Numbered from the stretch's first letter, positions 24,227 through 31,536 are shown. The stretch is 35,921 bases of DNA from Clostridia bacterium (GCA_017443295.1 JAFSNT010000038.1:1-35921), one strand, 5' to 3'. The notes: generated by a model not told the origin, from the sequence alone. Translations and numbers: made by a program.

Positions 24227-24980
24227 TGTTTTTATCCTCCGCGATCCGGGCTTTGATCCACTTCTGCACAGCGGCGGTCACCTGATCCAGATGAACGCCG
24301 TAGCAGTGATCGTCCCCTTTGATGATGCACAGCTGGGCGTTGGCGTAGCGGGCGGCGGCGTCGATGGAACACTGCACCGGCACGGCCCCGTCATTGTCCC
24401 CATGCACCAGCAGCACGGGACCCTTGTAGCGGTCGATGGCCTCCTCCACGTGAATGGTCTGGGCCACGCGGATGTAGTTAGCGCCCAGAGTTTTGCCGTT
24501 CCAGGCGGGGATTTCCGCCGGAAGATGCTCGGGATCGTATGGATAGCCCAGCAGGCTGCCCTGCCGCGCGATCTCCGGGATCATGTTGGCGGGAGACAGG
24601 GCCATGAGTCCCTTGATCACGTCCCGTTCCATGGCCGCCGTCAGGATGGCGGTCAGCCCGCCCTGGGAATGGCCCAGCAGGTAAATATCCCCGGCGGAGG
24701 GCAGCGCCTTGGCGTAATCCACCAGCGTCATGGCGTTGTTCATCCATTTGAACAGGTTGTGATCGCGGAACGCGCCGCCGCTCTCCCCGTGGCCGTACAT
24801 GTCCGCCCGCAGGGTGACGCAGCCCGCCTCCAGCAGCGCCTTGTTCACGGCCAGCAGGTGCGGTTCGTCCTTATGTCCGGTAAAGCCGTGAATGATCACC
24901 ACCACCGGCATCTTTGACCTTTGCTTTTCGGGCATCTCCAGCTTCGCGCTCAGGCGAATGCCGTCGTCCATGATGTACAT
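24219..24980 (-). CDS. Alpha/beta hydrolase, cinnamoyl/feruloyl-esterase-like
   Basis: A 253-residue cytoplasmic alpha/beta hydrolase. HGFTGHKDEP (31-40) forms the oxyanion region, Ser105 is in GHSQGG, Asp197 in HGDNDGAVP and His225 in GDDHCY complete the triad. Fold details (HGFTGHK, DMYGHGES, the cap) resemble rumen cinnamoyl ester hydrolases. With a glycoside hydrolase directly upstream (25-bp gap), removal of aromatic or acyl groups from plant polysaccharide fragments is plausible (inference). AGGAGG precedes ATG 24980. Confidence 0.85.
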   Translation of the reverse strand: MYIMDDGIRLSAKLEMPEKQRSKMPVVVIIHGFTGHKDEPHLLAVNKALLEAGCVTLRADMYGHGESGGAFRDHNLFKWMNNAMTLVDYAKALPSAGDIYLLGHSQGGLTAILTAAMERDVIKGLMALSPANMIPEIARQGSLLGYPYDPEHLPAEIPAWNGKTLGANYIRVAQTIHVEEAIDRYKGPVLLVHGDNDGAVPVQCSIDAAARYANAQLCIIKGDDHCYGVHLDQVTAAVQKWIKARIAEDKNNG

Positions 24981-25005
24981 TGTGTTGCCTCCTTTGTTTT
25001 TTTCG

Positions 25006-27003
25006 TCAGTACGCGATCATTGGCAGGGTTACGGGCTTTTCATCGAAGGGTTTCCTGCTTCCGTCCATGACGCCGTACACGGCTTCCGCCGCTTCCCGCA
25101 CGGCACGGGCCATGTCCGGATAAGGGCGCAGGGTAATGTCGAACAGGCCGATATTGTAGTTTTCTCCGTCGAAGCGGCCCAGGGCGAACTGGTCGCAGTA
25201 CTGGAACCAATGGCAGCCCACGCCGTTGGGATGGGCGGCGGCGCGTTCGCAGTAATAGCGGTAGGCTTTGCCCCGTTCCGCCTGGTTCGCCACCGCCTCC
25301 AGGCCCGTGGCGGGCAGCCCGGCGTCCAGCGCGCCGAAGTGGAATTCCCCGATCATCACGGGCAAATCCACGCCTAACGTGCGCACGTTTTCCAGGGCGG
25401 CGGTGGGGTCCACGGCGTAGCAGTTAATGGAAAACACATCGAAGCATTGCCAGCCGCTGACCAGCAGCGGGTCGGAGATCCAGGCCCAGCGCATGCCCAA
25501 AATCATGTGGTTGGGATCGACGGCCCGGCAGGCGTCCGCCGGAATGCGCACGTACTGCTCGGTGAGGAAGGCGGAATATTCCCGCAGATCGGCCCGCGCG
25601 TTTTCAGACAGCCCGGACGCATCCGATAGCGGCACGTTCAAATCCTCAAAGGCGGCAAATTCACGCTGCCAGGCCCTCGACAAAGCCTCCGGCGTGCCGT
25701 ATTTTTCTTTCAGGAAAGCGATCAGCCCCGCCTTGCAGGCCGTGGGCGCGGGGTCGCGCAGCACCTCGTCGGCGATGATCAAGCCGTCCACAAAGGCCCA
25801 GGAGGGTTCGTTGCGCAGGAAATAGCCGATCATCCACGGGTCATTCCGTCTCTCTTTCAGCGCTTCGGCGCAGGCGGCGGCGTTTTGCCGGTATTCGTCG
25901 GATAACACGTCCGGAAAGTCCCGGAAAATCAGGTGATCGGTGGCGGGGAAGGCGGGCATGCTGGTCACATAGGGCATGCGGCCGAACAGGCGCGGGTCGC
26001 TCCAGTTGCCCAGGGTGTTCATGCCCCTGGCCTGCAATTGCTTCACCGCCATGCCCTGCCAGGCTTCGTCCCAAGCCGCGCCGAAGGCCCGCATGAGGTT
26101 GTACCGTTCATAGGAAAACATCAGGCCGGGGCCGCGCTCCGTTTCGCCAAAGGCCCGGTTCAGGGGCTGATACAGGACGGCGGTCTCCCCCTCTCGGGGC
26201 GGCAGGGGTGAAAGCAGCGGTTCCAAGCCGTCGATGCGGGCGTCGCACCGGGCGGTCACGCAGTCCGGCCCCATGCTGAAAAAAGCGCAGCCGGAGGGGT
26301 CGGTCAAGTACCAGCGGCCCTCATGCCTGACGCGGGAAAAATACCCGGTTCCTTCTGTTAGCTGTTTCCGGGCGCAGCCGCCCCATTCCGTCCAGTCCGG
26401 GAAGGGGTAGCCGCCCCGTTCCCCCGCCGCCCGGCGCAGGTCGGCAACCAGCGTTTCTTCGCTTTTCACCTTGCCCGGCCAGTCCCGTTTGGTATACTGG
26501 CCGAATTCGTCGATGAGCGGAGGCCCCTCGGGCACGAACGCTGGCCCTGGCGCGTCGGAAAGGGTCAGCTTGTCCACCCGCACCGCTGCCGGTTCAAAGC
26601 ACGGCATGCTCACCAGCTCGGTCCGGCGAATTTCCTCCCGCCGGATGCGGGAACCGTGGCACACCACCTTCTGGATGCCCGCCCGATGGCCGGGAAACAG
26701 AATGTGTCCGTCCAGCCAGTTCAGGTCCAGGGCGGCGCAGGCGGTCAGCCCCGGCATCATGCCGAAGCGCACGATCACCCGGGGCGCGTCCTCCTGGCCG
26801 TAGCATTTCAGTTCAAAAGCCATGGCGTGGTCGGCCTGCACCGTCAGCGTCACGTTCAGCCAGCGCGGCCCGCCGCCCATGATCTCCGGCAGCTTGATCC
26901 CGCCGCCGGCCGCGGGCAGCAGCAGCGTTCGCCCTTCCAGGGCCGTTCCCGGCAGCAGCCGCGCCGCGTTTAAAGGCAGTTCCCGTTCCCGATTGGACAG
27001 CAT
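25006..27003 (-). CDS. Glycoside hydrolase, GH50/beta-agarase-like clan-A enzyme
   Basis: A 665-residue protein without a signal peptide, so it probably acts on imported oligosaccharides. The N-terminal third is beta-rich. Then come DEFGQYTKRDWPGKVKSEE (165-183), GRWYLTDPSGCAFFSMGPD (229-247) and a TIM-barrel part with the probable acid/base Glu399 in FLRNEPSW and nucleophile Glu553 in MIGEFHFGALDAG, followed by GVGCHWFQYCDQ and GRFDGENYNIG. These patterns recall GH50 agarases and GH42-like enzymes; I could not verify the family, and the substrate is unknown. AAGGAGG precedes ATG 27003. It is the first gene of the four-gene operon. A CCTGCAA/TTGCAGG hairpin lies in its leader (27015-27063). 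Confidence 0.75.
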   Translation of the reverse strand: MLSNRERELPLNAARLLPGTALEGRTLLLPAAGGGIKLPEIMGGGPRWLNVTLTVQADHAMAFELKCYGQEDAPRVIVRFGMMPGLTACAALDLNWLDGHILFPGHRAGIQKVVCHGSRIRREEIRRTELVSMPCFEPAAVRVDKLTLSDAPGPAFVPEGPPLIDEFGQYTKRDWPGKVKSEETLVADLRRAAGERGGYPFPDWTEWGGCARKQLTEGTGYFSRVRHEGRWYLTDPSGCAFFSMGPDCVTARCDARIDGLEPLLSPLPPREGETAVLYQPLNRAFGETERGPGLMFSYERYNLMRAFGAAWDEAWQGMAVKQLQARGMNTLGNWSDPRLFGRMPYVTSMPAFPATDHLIFRDFPDVLSDEYRQNAAACAEALKERRNDPWMIGYFLRNEPSWAFVDGLIIADEVLRDPAPTACKAGLIAFLKEKYGTPEALSRAWQREFAAFEDLNVPLSDASGLSENARADLREYSAFLTEQYVRIPADACRAVDPNHMILGMRWAWISDPLLVSGWQCFDVFSINCYAVDPTAALENVRTLGVDLPVMIGEFHFGALDAGLPATGLEAVANQAERGKAYRYYCERAAAHPNGVGCHWFQYCDQFALGRFDGENYNIGLFDITLRPYPDMARAVREAAEAVYGVMDGSRKPFDEKPVTLPMIAY

Positions 27004-27203
27004 GCTTTCCCTCCTTGCGCCTGCAAGTTTTCTTTTCCCAAGAGCTTCACCTTTATTTGCAGGCCTTGTGATGACAGCCGTGAGGCTGGTTTTTCTGTGA
27101 TGTTTTTTGCTTCCTCCCCATCTTACTCCATCCCCCCGCCGCCGTCAAGCCGCGCGGCGGGCGGAAACCGCAGGAACGGAAAGAAAAGATTGAATTTTGT
27201 GCT

Positions 27204-27232
27204 TGACGCGCCGCCCATCCCGTGGTAAAATA
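27204..27232 (+). promoter_or_regulatory. Promoter of tRNA-Ser
   Basis: TTGACG (27204-27209), a 17-bp spacer and TAAAAT (27227-27232) lie 30 bp before the tRNA. The remainder of the 259-bp gap (27004-27203) holds the leader of the minus-strand glycoside hydrolase and a small CAGCC-GTGA-GGCTG hairpin followed by TTTTT (27077-27096, plus strand). Confidence 0.8.
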
Positions 27233-27262
27233 GCCAATGTTGACGGGCAATGCTTGCGATGT

Positions 27263-27351
27263 GGAGAAGTCGCCTAGCTTGGTCGAGGGCGCACGACTGG
27301 AAATCGTGTAACCGGTAAAACGGTTCGAGAGTTCGAATCTCTCCTTCTCCG
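27263..27351 (+). tRNA. tRNA-Ser (GGA anticodon)
   Basis: Acceptor GGAGAAG (27263-27269) pairs with CTTCTCC (27344-27350), discriminator G 27351. The anticodon stem-loop CACGA-CTGGAAA-TCGTG gives anticodon GGA, which reads UCC/UCU. The long variable arm AACCGGTAAAACGGTT marks class II, as expected for serine, and the T-arm has GTTCGAATC. CCA is not encoded. The 3' 64 bases are also the left attachment site of the integrative element, which restores the gene exactly. Confidence 0.97.
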
Positions 27352-27352
27352 C
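27288..27352 (+). repeat. attL, 65-bp direct repeat inside tRNA-Ser
   Basis: The repeat runs from GGCGCACGAC in the anticodon arm to CTTCTCCGC one base past the tRNA end. It is identical over all 65 bp to 32411-32475; the flanking bases differ (G versus C on the left, T versus C on the right). Confidence 0.95.
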
Positions 27353-27392
27353 TTGGGTGGTGTCGTTGTGCTGTCACCTCCTTATCTGGTGA

Positions 27393-27432
27393 GACGCTTT
27401 GGAATGTGAGGGCATTCCGGGGCGTCTTTTTT
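27393..27432 (+). terminator. Terminator downstream of tRNA-Ser, carried by the element
   Basis: GACGC (27393-27397) and GGAATG pair with CATTCC and GCGTC (27422-27426), with an internal T/G-rich bulge, followed by TTTTTT. It lies on the element side of attL, so the element provides a new terminator for the tRNA; the native one now sits at 32480-32514. Confidence 0.8.
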
Positions 27433-27583
27433 GGATGGGGATGTATTCGCTGTGCCATACGCCGCCATTTTATCACCAGGGGCAAGGATTGGGAATGGGC
27501 GAAATGGCACAAATTTGTTATATATTTTTCCATCATGGGAACAGATGTTCTTAAAAACAACATAAATAGATCTTCACCTGGTT

Positions 27584-27667
27584 GCCGGCTTTCCGGATGT
27601 GTTGCAGAAAACAACATAATACACGCTTCAGGAGGAAGCCGGCTTTCCGGATGTGTTACCGAGAACG
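27584..27667 (+). repeat. Two copies of a 20-bp repeat
   Basis: GCCGGCTTTCCGGATGTGTT occurs at 27584-27603 and 27648-27667, a period of 64 bp. Between them ACACGCTTCAGGAGGA (about 27631-27646) recurs, with one base changed near its start, at about 27880-27895. Confidence 0.8.
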
Positions 27668-27683
27668 ACACCTCCCGTCCGAG

Positions 27684-28016
27684 CGATGCCGCAGCGCGGC
27701 GAGGAAGGAAGGGGGGCACGGGGGGAGCGCTGAGAGATCACCCCCGCCCTGACCGATGCCGCAGCGCGGCGAGGGAGGGAAGGGGGGCGCGGGGGGAGCG
27801 CTGGGAGATCAGCGCCCCGCGCATCTTGGAAACGCAAATGCACGAAAAAGCGCTTTTTCGTTGCTGTGAGCAACAAAAAGCACGCTTCAGGAGGACCGGA
27901 CCGCGCCGATCGGCGCGGCAGCCATGCGCAGCGCTCCGGGAACTGTTGGCGAGAACGGCACAAAAAAAACGCCGCTTCGCGGCGGAGGAAGGAAGGGGGG
28001 CACGGGGGGAGCGCCG
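27684..28016 (+). repeat. Three copies of a GC-rich hairpin-plus-purine repeat
   Basis: Copies lie at 27684-27740, 27754-27811 and 27971-28016. Each has a small CCGC...GCGG hairpin followed by a purine-rich GGAAGGAAGGGGGGCACGG type tract ending GGAGCGC. The first two differ by only a few bases and one indel; the third keeps the plan but has a different hairpin loop. Confidence 0.8.
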
Positions 28017-28413
28017 AAGTGCCAGGCATAAAAATTTCCCCCAGGGTGTGACGATCGCCACGCCCGGCGCACTATACCAAGTGGGTCGGGAAGAAGCACC
28101 CAGGAGAAGGCCAGGGCGGAAGGGCGGGGCGCTGGGGATAGATTCGGCCAGAAATGGAAATCCCCGGCAGGGCCGGGGATAACCTGGGGAAGGATTAGGC
28201 CACATATGGCATTAAATGGCGTTCCTGGCGCTGGCGCGGGCCGGATTTGTGGCGCGGTACGGCCTGACAGCGGAGCCAACGGCCAGACTTCCGCGCCGCA
28301 AATCTGAACCGGCCCGCATGACGGATCAGGACGAAGGAGACGGCCCCCGGAATAAGGCCGCATTCATCCCGGTACCCACCAGCCGCGAACCAGGACGGGG
28401 CAGGAGAGAGAGA

Positions 28414-28600
28414 CGAACCGGGGGCTTTCCGTCCGGGCATGTGGCCCTTTAGTCTGGAAAATGCCGGGAAAGGCAAAAAAAGGCCCCAGGAGGCCCCCGG
28501 AGGGGGGCGAACCGGGGCTTTCCGTCCGGGCATGTGGCCCGGTAGTCACGAAAATGCCGGAGAAGGCCAAAATCAGGCCCCTGGAGGCCCCCGGAGGGGG
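28414..28600 (+). repeat. Two tandem 94-bp repeats
   Basis: The copies start at 28414 and 28508 (CGAACCGG), contain CTTTCCGTCCGGGCATGTGG, a TAGTC, AAAATGCCGG and end in GGAGGCCCCCGGAGGGGG. They differ by scattered substitutions and small indels, so they are not recent duplicates. Confidence 0.85.
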
Positions 28601-28643
28601 CCGGACGGGGGCCAGTAAGCCCCCAGCCCAGCAGAGGGCACAG

Positions 28644-28665
28644 AAGCCCCGTCAGGGGCTTTTTT
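28644..28665 (+). terminator. Intrinsic terminator in the GC-rich stretch
   Basis: AAGCCCC (28644-28650), tetraloop GTCA and GGGGCTT (28655-28661), followed by TTTT. A compact plus-strand terminator with no gene before it except the repeat region. Confidence 0.8.
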
Positions 28666-29046
28666 GATGCGCCGGAGGGGGGCGATTTGCCCCGGAGCGG
28701 GCATTGCAGGGCCGCAGGCCCGAACGGCCCGCGCAGGGGCAAGCGACCCCGGAGGCGGACAAACTAACCGCTGCCGCAGCAGCGGAACACCCACCCGCCG
28801 CAAAGCAACACCAGCAGGCGGCCCCCAATTTTGCTGGCGGCATGGAGAACAGAACACTATAGGCCGAGCGGAGCCGCGGCGCGTGCCACGGCGAAGCCCG
28901 GCCCACCGCGCCCAGGGCCGACAGCGGCCCAAAGGGCCAGTTGGCGGCGGGCGCGGACAGAAGCGAAGCGCCCTTCGCCGCCGAAGCGGCGAAACTCTCT
29001 AAAACCTGGGCTTTGTGTACTGGCACGGGGTAGGCGAGCCGCCAGC

Positions 29047-29098
29047 AAAAAGGGGGCCGCCGATGGTGGAGCGGGGGACCAGAGGCGGCCCCGCTTTT
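29047..29098 (+). terminator. Terminator-like hairpin in the GC-rich stretch
   Basis: The arms AAAAAGGGGGCCGCC (29047-29061) and GGCGGCCCCGCTTTT (29084-29098) pair over 15 positions with one mismatch, with a 22-nt loop. It could work in either direction. Confidence 0.65.
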
Positions 29099-29468
29099 GC
29101 ATGGCGGCGGAGCGAAGCCGACCCCATGAAGCCCCCCGCCTTACCTTTCCCCCCCTTTCAACCGTTTTGGGCGAAGCCCAAAATGAACCGCTCCGCCCGG
29201 GGGGAGGATGGGAAAGGGGGGTAAAGGGGGGGAAAAGGAGGGGGGCGGAATGGGGGAGGCAGAGCGACCGAAAGCGACCAACCTTTTTTGCTCACAAATT
29301 CGCCCCCGTGCAAGCCCGCCGCCTTTGGGCGCGTGGGCGGCCGGGGGCAAGCGAGCCGAGCCAGCCCGCCGCCCCCCTGGGCGCGTGGGCGGCCGGCGAG
29401 ACCGTAGCGGAGGCGCGGGCGTCGCGCCGGAGCGTCTCTCCCTTCTTCCTGCTCCGTCTGGCACACGC

Positions 29469-29680
29469 GCCCAAATTTGGGCCATACAAAAACCTGGTAG
29501 AAAATCCCGTATTTTATCGGCGGGCCTCCCGCTGCCAGGCATGGGGGGTCTCGGGGTCAAACACTATCTTGCACAAATTTGTGTCATACAAAAACCTGGT
29601 AAAAAATCCCGTATTTTATCGGCGGGCCGTCCTCTCCAGACCCCCCGGGGTCTCGGGGTCAAGCATTCCAACACACACGA
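29469..29680 (+). repeat. Two tandem 102-bp repeats with covarying palindromes
   Basis: Unit 1 starts with the perfect palindrome GCCCAAATTTGGGC (29469-29482), unit 2 with CACAAATTTGTG (29572-29583). Both continue with CATACAAAAACCTGGTA, an AAAATCCCGTATTTTATCGG tract and GGCGGGCC, a variable middle and GGTCTCGGGGTCAA. The base pairs flanking AAATTT change on both sides together, so the dyad is conserved while its sequence varies. Iterons, recombinase arm sites or RNA hairpins are possible. Confidence 0.85.
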
Positions 29681-29708
29681 ATTAACGCTTTTTTCACCGA
29701 TGCGGAAA

Positions 29709-29960
29709 TCACATTCCAGCGCGCTTATCTAAAATATATTCCGAATCCCCGGAATCATCCAGAACAAACAGAGCATGCTTGATTCTCCGGCTTGCAACGA
29801 TCAAATCACGCCAGGCGTCAATATAAAACCCGGACAGGCTGGAGATTAGCCCGGAAACCATTTCCACGGAATTGTCTATGGTGCGCAGCTGCTCCACGGC
29901 TCGCAGCTGCTTCACCTGCGCAAACCTGCTCTTGTTCCTTCCAGCCGGTTTTCCCTGCAT
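29709..29960 (-). CDS. Small hypothetical protein of the element
   Basis: An 83-residue protein that I do not recognise. It has a basic N-terminus (GKPAGRNKSRFAQVKQ) and a predicted helical middle (LRAVEQLRTIDNSVEMVSGLI), and resembles short plasmid or phage accessory proteins only in general character. GAAGGGGGC lies about 8 bp before ATG 29960, and a good promoter with a hairpin-bearing leader lies upstream (30105-30077), so expression is likely. Confidence 0.65.
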   Translation of the reverse strand: MQGKPAGRNKSRFAQVKQLRAVEQLRTIDNSVEMVSGLISSLSGFYIDAWRDLIVASRRIKHALFVLDDSGDSEYILDKRAGM

Positions 29961-29987
29961 AAAAACGCCCCCTTCACGATATGCAAA

Positions 29988-30018
29988 CGCCCAGGGGAAG
30001 ACGTTTTCCCCTGGGCGC
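29988..30018 (-). promoter_or_regulatory. Strong hairpin in the leader of the 83-residue gene
   Basis: CGCCCAGGGGAA (29988-29999) pairs with TTCCCCTGGGCG (30007-30018), 12 bp perfect. It lies between the minus-strand promoter and the gene, 28 bp before the start codon; on the minus strand it is followed by only GTTTG, so it is a weak terminator or a regulatory leader structure. Confidence 0.7.
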
Positions 30019-30076
30019 TGCTCCCCCTGTGTACTGGCCCCTCTGCTGATATGGGTACACCGTATGACACAAGGGA

Positions 30077-30105
30077 ATTATACCATAATCCCGCATAAAA
30101 AGCAA
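30077..30105 (-). promoter_or_regulatory. Minus-strand promoter for the 83-residue gene
   Basis: Reading the minus strand, TTGCTT (30105-30100), a 17-bp spacer and TATAAT (30082-30077) form a good promoter. A second TATAAT occurs at 30112-30107. The 213-bp gap to the next gene (29961-30173) holds these and the leader hairpin. Confidence 0.7.
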
Positions 30106-30173
30106 GATTATACAAGGCTATTTTGGCAAATAGCAGGCCATAACTTGCCTATCATATGCCGGTAATTTGCAGG

Positions 30174-30419
30174 CTATGCACACCGATCGGGGCGGCGCAT
30201 TGGCGGGACTTCATCGGCGGGGATGAAAAATCGGTAATACTTCCCATGGTCTGCGGCAAAGAAAGCAATCTTCCCCGTCTTTATCCAGTTTAGCACGGTA
30301 TGCTTATGGACGCCGTGGAGATCAGCATAAGCACGGACAGAAATGCAATTCGATGTACGCTTATCAAGCATTTTCAATTGGTTTTGCGTTAAAAGAAGCT
30401 GTTCAGTCTCGTATGTCAT
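30174..30419 (-). CDS. Helix-turn-helix protein, excisionase-like (second of pair)
   Basis: An 81-residue product from ATG 30419 (AAGGAG upstream). Residues 27-70 (ISVRAYADLHGVHKHTVLNWIKTGKIAFFAADHGKYYRFFIPADEVP) form a MerR/HTH_17-type winged helix as in excisionases and AlpA-like regulators, with a wing ending in the usual Y/F-x-IP-x-xEV pattern. It overlaps the preceding gene by 17 bp. A role as recombination directionality factor or transcriptional regulator of the integrase is likely. Confidence 0.78.
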   Translation of the reverse strand: MTYETEQLLLTQNQLKMLDKRTSNCISVRAYADLHGVHKHTVLNWIKTGKIAFFAADHGKYYRFFIPADEVPPMRRPDRCA

Positions 30420-30735
30420 TTTCGTTTCTCCTTTCTCTGTGCCGGGGATCAGGAAGCAGCCCGGCAGCATCCAGAACATCAGCTTGTGAACGAAGCAGCC
30501 GCGCCACCCGCAGCAGCAGCCGGGTATTTTCCCGCATGCGTGTGTCTGCCGATTTGGGCGGCCCTGGCTTTCGGCTGGGCGGCTGGGCGCTGGCCGGTAC
30601 CAGGTACCGGACGCGCCCCCGCCCATGCCGGACGAACGCCGAAGGAATCCACCCCCGATGAATCCATTTCATGACGGAATTGATATGGCAGCCATGCCGG
30701 GCGGCGTACTCCCTGGGCGTCAGATACTTTTTCAT
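30403..30735 (-). CDS. Helix-turn-helix protein, excisionase-like (first of pair)
   Basis: A 110-residue product. KKYLTPREYAARHGCHINSVMKWIHRGWIPSAFVRHGRGRVRYLVPASAQPP is a MerR/HTH_17-type domain like that of its downstream neighbour, followed by a basic C-terminal extension ending NENDIRD. The start ATG 30735 overlaps the stop of the upstream gene (TAATG). Two adjacent genes with the same type of domain suggest a duplicated regulator, one possibly the excisionase and the other a repressor. Confidence 0.75.
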   Translation of the reverse strand: MKKYLTPREYAARHGCHINSVMKWIHRGWIPSAFVRHGRGRVRYLVPASAQPPSRKPGPPKSADTRMRENTRLLLRVARLLRSQADVLDAAGLLPDPRHRERRNENDIRD

Positions 30736-30968
30736 TATGCCGGTTCCCCATTCCAGGGGCAATCTTCCACGATGGCGTCGATATCCTTCACGATGTCCTC
30801 ACCGTTTCCGTAGCAGCTCTCCAGGTCAAAAAGCAGTTCTTGTTCAAGCTGCGTCAGCTCCTGGCCGCTGTCCTTTTTCGTCAGCGCTTCGGCCATGGTC
30901 TGAATAATCGCCATTGCTTCAGCAACGATTTGCTTTGTCTTTTTCAAGTCCTCGGTCTTGTATGTCAT
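30735..30968 (-). CDS. Small acidic protein of the element
   Basis: A 77-residue protein from ATG 30968 (AGGAGG 8 bp upstream), strongly acidic and helical (VAEAMAIIQTMAEALTKKDS, then LEQELLFDLESCYGNGEDIVKDIDAIVEDC). Its first residues MTYKTEDL resemble MTYETEQL of the second HTH protein, so the two genes may share an N-terminal ancestor or leader. The function is unknown. It is the first gene of the three-gene overlapping operon. Confidence 0.7.
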   Translation of the reverse strand: MTYKTEDLKKTKQIVAEAMAIIQTMAEALTKKDSGQELTQLEQELLFDLESCYGNGEDIVKDIDAIVEDCPWNGEPA

Positions 30969-31030
30969 GGGGGAGCCTCCTTCTGTATTCACATATACAT
31001 GTATTCAACTATACAAGAATCCTCGCGCGA

Positions 31031-31052
31031 AATAATAATAATTATTATTATT
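31031..31052. promoter_or_regulatory. 22-bp perfect AT palindrome
   Basis: AATAATAATAA followed directly by its reverse complement, flanked by GCGCGA. It lies between the DnaD-like gene and the three-gene operon on the same strand. A second, smaller palindrome ATACATGTAT (31006-31015) is nearby. Operator, replication-opening or terminator-like roles are possible. Confidence 0.75.
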
Positions 31053-31109
31053 ACTAATCCTCCTGCTCTTGATGGTTTCCCACCAGGGGAAGGGGCGCGG
31101 GGAAGGGGT

Positions 31110-31484
31110 TTAATCCATGCTGTCCAACTCCGCATTGATGGCTGCATCAAGATCGACGCTCGGTCCCCATGGTAAATCTTCATCAACGGGTTTCCGGCGA
31201 TGAAAAAGGAAGTCCGGGACGGTCTTGCAGTCATATGCGTTCCGCATTACGGCGTCAAAGTAAGCAAAGGACGGGCGCGGCGCCCTGGCGGTGATGTCAA
31301 TGACCATTTCGAGCATTTCCCGCTCATACCCAAGACGCAGATACCGGGCGAACTCCCGCCCCATGTACGGAAGAATCTTGAAGCCGCACTCACGGCAAAA
31401 CCGCTCTGTCAAATATTTCGCGTCAGAAAGGATTTGCTTCCGTTCCTCAGAGGGTGAGGACACTACATGTAGTTGTGCTGTCAT
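31110..31484 (-). CDS. DnaD-like small protein of the element
   Basis: A 124-residue protein. FCRECGFKILPYMGREFARYLRLGYEREMLEMVIDITARAPRPSFAYFDAVMRNAYDCKTVPDFLFHRRK has the layout of the C-terminal domain of DnaD/DnaB_2-type primosome proteins found in phages and mobile elements (helix, YDAVL-like segment), without the N-terminal domain. It may help load the host helicase on the element. GGAGGCAACGT precedes ATG 31484. The assignment rests on pattern only. It is divergent from the integrase with a 74-bp gap. Confidence 0.6.
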   Translation of the reverse strand: MTAQLHVVSSPSEERKQILSDAKYLTERFCRECGFKILPYMGREFARYLRLGYEREMLEMVIDITARAPRPSFAYFDAVMRNAYDCKTVPDFLFHRRKPVDEDLPWGPSVDLDAAINAELDSMD

Positions 31485-31500
31485 ACGTTGCCTCCATTAT

Positions 31501-31536
31501 CCAGCGATTGAAAATCACTGGCTTTTCAGCTATGAT
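31501..31536 (+). promoter_or_regulatory. Integrase promoter with overlapping dyad
   Basis: TTGAAA (31508-31513), a 17-bp spacer and TATGAT (31531-31536). CCAGCGATT (31501-31509), GAA and AATCACTGG form an imperfect dyad across the -35 box, a probable operator. Confidence 0.7.

Larger units (their letters stand above)
27353..29708. other. 2.3-kb GC-rich, repeat-filled stretch without convincing genes
   Basis: Long open frames exist on both strands here, but their products are low-complexity (R/G/A/P-rich), lack ribosome binding sites and recognisable motifs, and overlap one another, as expected from GC-rich DNA poor in stop codons. The stretch contains tandem and dispersed repeats (27584-27667, 27684-28016, 28414-28600, 29469-29680), at least three intrinsic terminators and many hairpins, e.g. 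GTTGCTGTGAGCAAC near 27860. It may encode structured RNA or be a replication or transfer region; nothing more can be stated from sequence. Confidence 0.6.

Noticed and set aside
27069..27120. Small plus-strand gene ending at the CAGCC/GGCTG hairpin
   Set aside because: No credible ORF or start upstream on that strand; the hairpin is in the leader of the minus-strand hydrolase.
27406..28182. 258-residue plus-strand ORF in the GC-rich stretch
   Set aside because: R/G/A-rich low-complexity product without ribosome binding site or motif, it spans tandem repeats and is contradicted by equally long minus-strand frames.
29469..29680. 102-bp repeats as a two-repeat CRISPR
   Set aside because: Similarity extends across most of the unit, no constant-length spacer is seen, and only two copies exist.
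28831..29685. 284-residue plus-strand ORF in the GC-rich stretch
   Set aside because: It crosses a terminator-like hairpin and the two 102-bp repeats; the repeated peptides merely reflect DNA repeats.
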